23,479 nucleotides of DNA, from IMG/VR virus record IMGVR_UViG_3300030056_000006, positions 1 through 23,479 of that record. One strand, 5' to 3'. This stretch comes from a virus. The position numbers and the translations under genes are program-made. The notes under the pieces are model-generated. The model was given only the letters and a program-made list of their open reading frames with translations. It did not search any database and had not been told where the DNA came from. Below, piece by piece: positions 20,149 to 23,479 of this stretch (position 1 is the stretch's first letter; each line of letters opens with the position of its first letter).

Positions 20149-20613
20149 TTAGGTCTTGGTGGGTTGGGCGTTGATCGGGATGGTCGGGGTAGCAGTCTTC
20201 GCGCTGTAGCCCGAGTAGGCACTGGCGGCGGAGCTGCCCACACTTGAGATGAGCTGACCGTTGATTTCGGAATAGCGGCTGCGCGCCTGCTGCGATGTTT
20301 CGAGCTGGCCGTTCTCGCGGTTCTTCTCGATGCGAGACACGTCACGGCCTGACTGCATCATGATGTCGTTCATGATCGCGTCGGTGGAGTTACCGGATGC
20401 ACCCGACTCTGCCGCTGCTGCACGCGCTGCTGCGCGCTGTTCACGAGCCGCTTTGAGGCGGTCGTCAGTTTGAGCCTGAGCACCCTGATCGGTCTGCTCC
20501 TGCTGAAACTTCATCTGTCGCTCGGTAGCGATTTTCGATTGGTTAGCGGCATAGGCGGCGGTGCCGATTGCGGCAACGGCCATGACGATGTACGGAATGG
20601 CGACGTAGCACAT
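20149..20613 (-). CDS. Internal virion protein, T7 gp14 type (154 aa)
   Basis: The N-terminus MCYVAIPYIVMAVAAIGTAA parallels the MCWAAAIPIAI start of T7 gp14. The SSVGSSAASAYSGYSAKTAT stretch near the C-terminus parallels its GSSAASAYASG segment. Between them lies a Gln/Ala/Arg-rich helix (QSKIATERQMKFQQEQ, AAREQRAAARAAAAES). One hydrophobic helix (residues 5-25) fits the known insertion of gp14 into the outer membrane on ejection. ATG at 20613 comes 1 nt after the previous stop (TAAAATG) and has only a distant GAGG, so it is probably coupled. Upstream in-frame starts to 20883 would read over the preceding gene and are rejected. Confidence 0.85.
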   Translation of the reverse strand: MCYVAIPYIVMAVAAIGTAAYAANQSKIATERQMKFQQEQTDQGAQAQTDDRLKAAREQRAAARAAAAESGASGNSTDAIMNDIMMQSGRDVSRIEKNRENGQLETSQQARSRYSEINGQLISSVGSSAASAYSGYSAKTATPTIPINAQPTKT

Positions 20614-20614
20614 T

Positions 20615-21073
20615 TTAGTTGGGTGAAGCCTCGAACTCGATAAAGGGATAGCCGTGGATGTCATGCACCCGTGCGGCGTGGAAGCCGAGAGACAGCAGCC
20701 ACCGCTGAGCGCGGAGGTGCCGCAGATCGACCATGTTGAAAAGGCGGAGGTACATCGGTAGCCATGCGGCCACGTACTTCCGGGATGCAGCGATAAACTG
20801 GCGTGCGACACGCGCAGGCGGCGCTCCCGTGGAGAGCATCCAGGGAACGCCGTGATCTGTGTCGTAGGTGAAGTCGGCAACACCGAAGATTGCCTGCGGC
20901 TTGCCGTCCCACCATGCGACGTATGACTCTCTACTGGCCCCCACGGATTCCGTCAGGACATCCAGGGGATCACCACCACGGCTTGCTTCGATCTCGGCAC
21001 GATCCTCCGCGCACATACGTTCGGCTATCTGCTTGAGCGCCTCGGGTGTGGGCGCGTGGATCGTCAGGATCAT
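20615..21073 (-). CDS. gp13-like protein with GNAT-type fold (152 aa)
   Basis: It occupies the place of T7 gene 13 (internal virion protein A, 138 aa), between tail tubular protein B and the gp14-like gene. The sequence has the flow of a small acetyltransferase-like fold: an N-terminal APTPEALKQIAERM helix, the strand pair SYVAWWDGKPQAIFGVADFTY, a VARQFIAASRKYVAAWLPMY helix and the final RAQRWLLSLGFHAARVHDI turn. A clear acetyl-CoA loop (Q/R-x-x-G-x-G/A) is not obvious, so catalysis is doubtful. It is probably an assembly factor. ATG at 21073 overlaps the previous stop (ATGA) with AAGG 8 nt upstream. Confidence 0.75.
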   Translation of the reverse strand: MILTIHAPTPEALKQIAERMCAEDRAEIEASRGGDPLDVLTESVGASRESYVAWWDGKPQAIFGVADFTYDTDHGVPWMLSTGAPPARVARQFIAASRKYVAAWLPMYLRLFNMVDLRHLRAQRWLLSLGFHAARVHDIHGYPFIEFEASPN

Positions 21074-23205
21074 TGCTGTACCTTGCTGGTGTATAGGCCC
21101 TCCCACTGCACGGATTGGAACCAGGCGGGGTAGGGCGAGTCGGTGACGAAGGACACGTTCACTTGGTCGGAGCGCGAGGCCACGAGGAAGCTGTAGGTGC
21201 CCGATTGAACCTGCGGGGTGTTCGTGAGGAACGCAGCGTCACCAGCGGAACGGCCGGCGAACGTGCTCTCCAGTTGCGGCACCATTGAATCGGTGGCCGT
21301 GCTGCGACCCTTGGGGGTCACTTGGGTCTTGAAGTACGCAGCGTCGTTGAACCGCACGGTCATCCGCTTGATCTGCAAACGGCCGATGAGCTTCGCCACG
21401 TTGTTCTGATCCCGCGTGAACTGCTGGCTCAGCGTGATGCTTCGGTTGTAGCGGTAGCCCACGACGACACGTCCAGTGTCCACTCGACCAGGGAGACGGA
21501 TCGTCTGCCCACCATTCACCAGCGTTGCACTGCGAAGGTCGAGGTACGTGCCCGGTGAAGGCCAGTCAGTCGTCTTGAGGACGGTGAGGGCCGTGAGGGT
21601 CGGAAGGACGAGAGGGACGGTGATGTCGGTGTAGTTACCGAACGCCTGATACACAGGCTGCGCCGTCTGACGCCGGTCGAGATGGATGTCGAAGGTGCTG
21701 GAGATCGGCGGGTACGTCGGGGACGTACTCAAGTCCATCGTCAGCAGCTCCACACCGCCGCCCGGTGCCTTGGTCACGAGGTAGAGCATGGTGCCGATGG
21801 AGTGCATGTGCAGAACCGCTCCGGTGCCCACGAGAGTCCACGGGTGCCATGCGGACTGCTGCTTCTCATCACCCTGCCACTTGTACTGGTGGACGAACAC
21901 CTGCGGCCCTGTGGGCGACTGGTGCGCGAGGAACAGCATGTCGGCATCGCTGGCCGCTTCCATGCATCGGGTCTTGCCGGGGACGTAGGACGGAACGTGA
22001 GCGGTGATGTTCGCCGCCTCGGGCGTCACTGTGTCGTCGGAGACGAAGTATTCCCGCACGGTGCTCCAGGGCTTCGCGGCGTTGTCGTCCACGAAGAACA
22101 GGCTGCTCGCTGCCAGCAGGGGCTTGATCGTCGGCGACACTTGGTAGGTGGTCACCGGGTCGATCTTCACCGTCTTCGGTGTTAGCGTCGGCGTGCCGGT
22201 GAGCTGGAACATCGAGGTCTTGCCGGACGCGAAGATCATCAGCGCCTTCTGATAGGCACAGACATGCAGCATCTCCGCCACACCCTCCGTGGGTGCGTTC
22301 ACGTCGATCACGTCGGAGTCCAGCAGCGAGGTGACCGTGGTGCGCCAGAAGTTGAAGTAGTGCCCGATCTCGGACATCACGACATCGCCGGCGCTCGCCA
22401 CGAGACCTAGACGATCCCGATGGAAGAACACGTCACCCAGGCGTTGCCCGACGATGGACGGGGCAGGGCTGGACTTGTCGTCACCCGCATAGCGCGTGTC
22501 GTATTCGACCGGGCCGTAGGTGAAGTAGAAGCCGTCCGGGTTGATGGAGTCAGGGACTCGCTTGAGACCGTGAGGCATCGTGGCCTTGTCGAGCGTTCCC
22601 ATCTGTCCCGGACAGGGCACCTCTCGCCATACCATCGTGGACTCCATCTGCACGAAGTAGTTGTCGAAGGAGTTCTGAGAGTCACCACGGACTTCGTAGA
22701 TGACGCCGATGCGGTCGTAGTGATCGGTGATCTTCGGGAGGTCTTCAAAGGTCTGCACGGAACCCGTGACACTGCCAGGGGTCAACGTGTCGGCCAGGGC
22801 CACACGGACATCGCGGTTGACGATGAAGGTGTAGTCATCGACCGTGACGGCTCGAAGGGACTCCCAAGGGTTCTGCTGGGTCGTGAGGTACGACAGGGAC
22901 GCCTGGTCAACGATGACCACGTACTCCTTGCCGGTCTCGTGGTTGAACACACGAACCTTGCCAGGATAGATGGCGACGATGTAACGCTCGCGAGAGTCGC
23001 GGATGATGCTGTGGAAGAACGCGTTGTCCGGGATGTCGAAGCCAAGCACGTTCACGAACTGCGCGGGCGGCCGTGGGCCAGCACCGCGTGCAGGGGAGAG
23101 ATCGCAATTCATTGCCGCTTCGATCTGCGACATCAGGCGCACAGATGCGTCCTGCTGGGAGACCCCGCCAATCATCGACGGGATAGTTCCAGAGACCAAT
23201 GGCAT
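21070..23205 (-). CDS. Tail tubular protein B, T7 gp12 type (711 aa)
   Basis: The N-terminus shows the conserved MPLVSGTIPSMIGGVSQQ motif of this family. There follow the beta-rich nozzle protein features IVAIYPGKVRVFNHETGKEY, WESLRAVTVDDYTFIVNR, PSIVGQRLGDVFFHRDRLGL and SLLDSDVIDVNAPTEGVAEM. It is somewhat shorter than T7 gp12 (794). In the virion it forms the hexameric nozzle below tail tubular protein A and carries the fibres. ATG at 23205 shares one base with the preceding stop (TAATG). The 3' end overlaps the gp13-like gene by 4 nt. Confidence 0.93.
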   Translation of the reverse strand: MPLVSGTIPSMIGGVSQQDASVRLMSQIEAAMNCDLSPARGAGPRPPAQFVNVLGFDIPDNAFFHSIIRDSRERYIVAIYPGKVRVFNHETGKEYVVIVDQASLSYLTTQQNPWESLRAVTVDDYTFIVNRDVRVALADTLTPGSVTGSVQTFEDLPKITDHYDRIGVIYEVRGDSQNSFDNYFVQMESTMVWREVPCPGQMGTLDKATMPHGLKRVPDSINPDGFYFTYGPVEYDTRYAGDDKSSPAPSIVGQRLGDVFFHRDRLGLVASAGDVVMSEIGHYFNFWRTTVTSLLDSDVIDVNAPTEGVAEMLHVCAYQKALMIFASGKTSMFQLTGTPTLTPKTVKIDPVTTYQVSPTIKPLLAASSLFFVDDNAAKPWSTVREYFVSDDTVTPEAANITAHVPSYVPGKTRCMEAASDADMLFLAHQSPTGPQVFVHQYKWQGDEKQQSAWHPWTLVGTGAVLHMHSIGTMLYLVTKAPGGGVELLTMDLSTSPTYPPISSTFDIHLDRRQTAQPVYQAFGNYTDITVPLVLPTLTALTVLKTTDWPSPGTYLDLRSATLVNGGQTIRLPGRVDTGRVVVGYRYNRSITLSQQFTRDQNNVAKLIGRLQIKRMTVRFNDAAYFKTQVTPKGRSTATDSMVPQLESTFAGRSAGDAAFLTNTPQVQSGTYSFLVASRSDQVNVSFVTDSPYPAWFQSVQWEGLYTSKVQQ

Positions 23206-23479
23206 TACGAGCGAGTCCAGACTTCGGACACTTCGGCCGCATCGTTGAACATGTTGCCCTTCGGCTCGTAGGCCCGCTCCTCGTCGGCGAGGACTGCCAG
23301 TGCGAACCGCTCGTCGTCCTGGGTGAACCCGTAGGACTGCTCGCTGCCCTGGAACTGCGCCTGGAACTGCGTGGCCGCTTTCACGGTGATGTAGCGACGC
23401 GCCGACTCGGGCAGCGTCTCGAAGTCGAACATCCAGACCACCTCAGCGACCGGGCCGTTGTCGGCGTCGAACACGTAGG
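23205..23479 (-). CDS. Tail tubular protein A, T7 gp11 type, C-terminal part
   Basis: The last roughly 91 residues of a gene entering from the right edge. Stretches such as WMFDFETLPESARRYITVKA, ATQFQAQFQGSEQSYGF and ERFALAVLADEERAYE match the C-terminal half of the T7 gp11 family. The Arg-Arg-Tyr-Ile segment and the helix of the gatekeeper ring are visible. It joins the portal to the nozzle. The stop overlaps the start of tail tubular protein B by one base. The true start and first domain lie outside the window. Confidence 0.88.
   Translation of the reverse strand, partial: YVFDADNGPVAEVVWMFDFETLPESARRYITVKAATQFQAQFQGSEQSYGFTQDDERFALAVLADEERAYEPKGNMFNDAAEVSEVWTRS

Noticed and set aside
1-23479. 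CRISPR array, insertion sequence or transposase
   Set aside because: No regularly spaced repeats of 20-40 nt, no transposase-like protein and no terminal inverted repeats with target duplications were seen.

Overview
The window looks like part of a temperate T7-type podovirus, either a prophage or a circularly joined phage contig, from a GC-rich proteobacterial host. Burkholderiales or Xanthomonadales is my guess from the style of the hypothetical genes, not from a specific marker. The evidence for T7 type is a colinear morphogenesis block on the minus strand, in T7 order from right to left. It runs: tail tubular protein A (C-terminus only), tail tubular protein B, a gp13-like protein, gp14-like, gp15-like and gp16-like internal virion proteins, a gp17-type tail fibre, further receptor-binding proteins, a holin, and small then large terminase. 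Most of these genes overlap by 1-4 nt or sit within 20 nt of each other, as in one late operon. The evidence for temperance is the N-terminal third of a tyrosine-recombinase integrase at the left edge, just downstream of a MarR-like winged-helix regulator.

Layout by transcription order (right to left): 23479-8268 is structure and packaging. At 8250-7320 two plus-strand accessory genes interrupt the operon: a secreted protein and a tail-anchored membrane protein. The second is bounded by the true terL 3' end and a diverged copy of that end. At 7292-6230 three tightly overlapping minus genes follow: a GH24 endolysin, a 67-aa membrane protein and an HslV-like N-terminal-threonine protease. At 6012-5482 there is a lipoprotein. 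About 960 nt without a convincing gene (5481-4522) occupies the place where T7-like phages have their terminal repeat and early host-RNA-polymerase promoters. It contains four GTGGGGC repeats and two sigma70-type promoters built on a 24-nt direct repeat. From 4521 leftwards runs an early operon of small, mostly unknown genes, punctuated by two homologous stem-loop elements. It ends in the MarR-like gene, a good intrinsic terminator and the integrase. Two small plus-strand genes (1424-1939) sit inside this early region.

The most unusual points are: (i) the terL-tail duplication around the accessory gene; (ii) a protease with an intact Thr/Asp/Lys catalytic set and no visible HslU partner, coupled to lysis genes; (iii) two late genes (endolysin, second fibre gene) that have a good Shine-Dalgarno and an intact N-terminus but no AUG/GUG/UUG start; (iv) a fibre joining a T7 gp17-type N-terminus to a lambda gpJ-like (DUF1983-type) central region; and (v) duplicated operator-like and stem-loop elements in the early region. 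The phage RNA polymerase, replication genes and capsid are not in this window.
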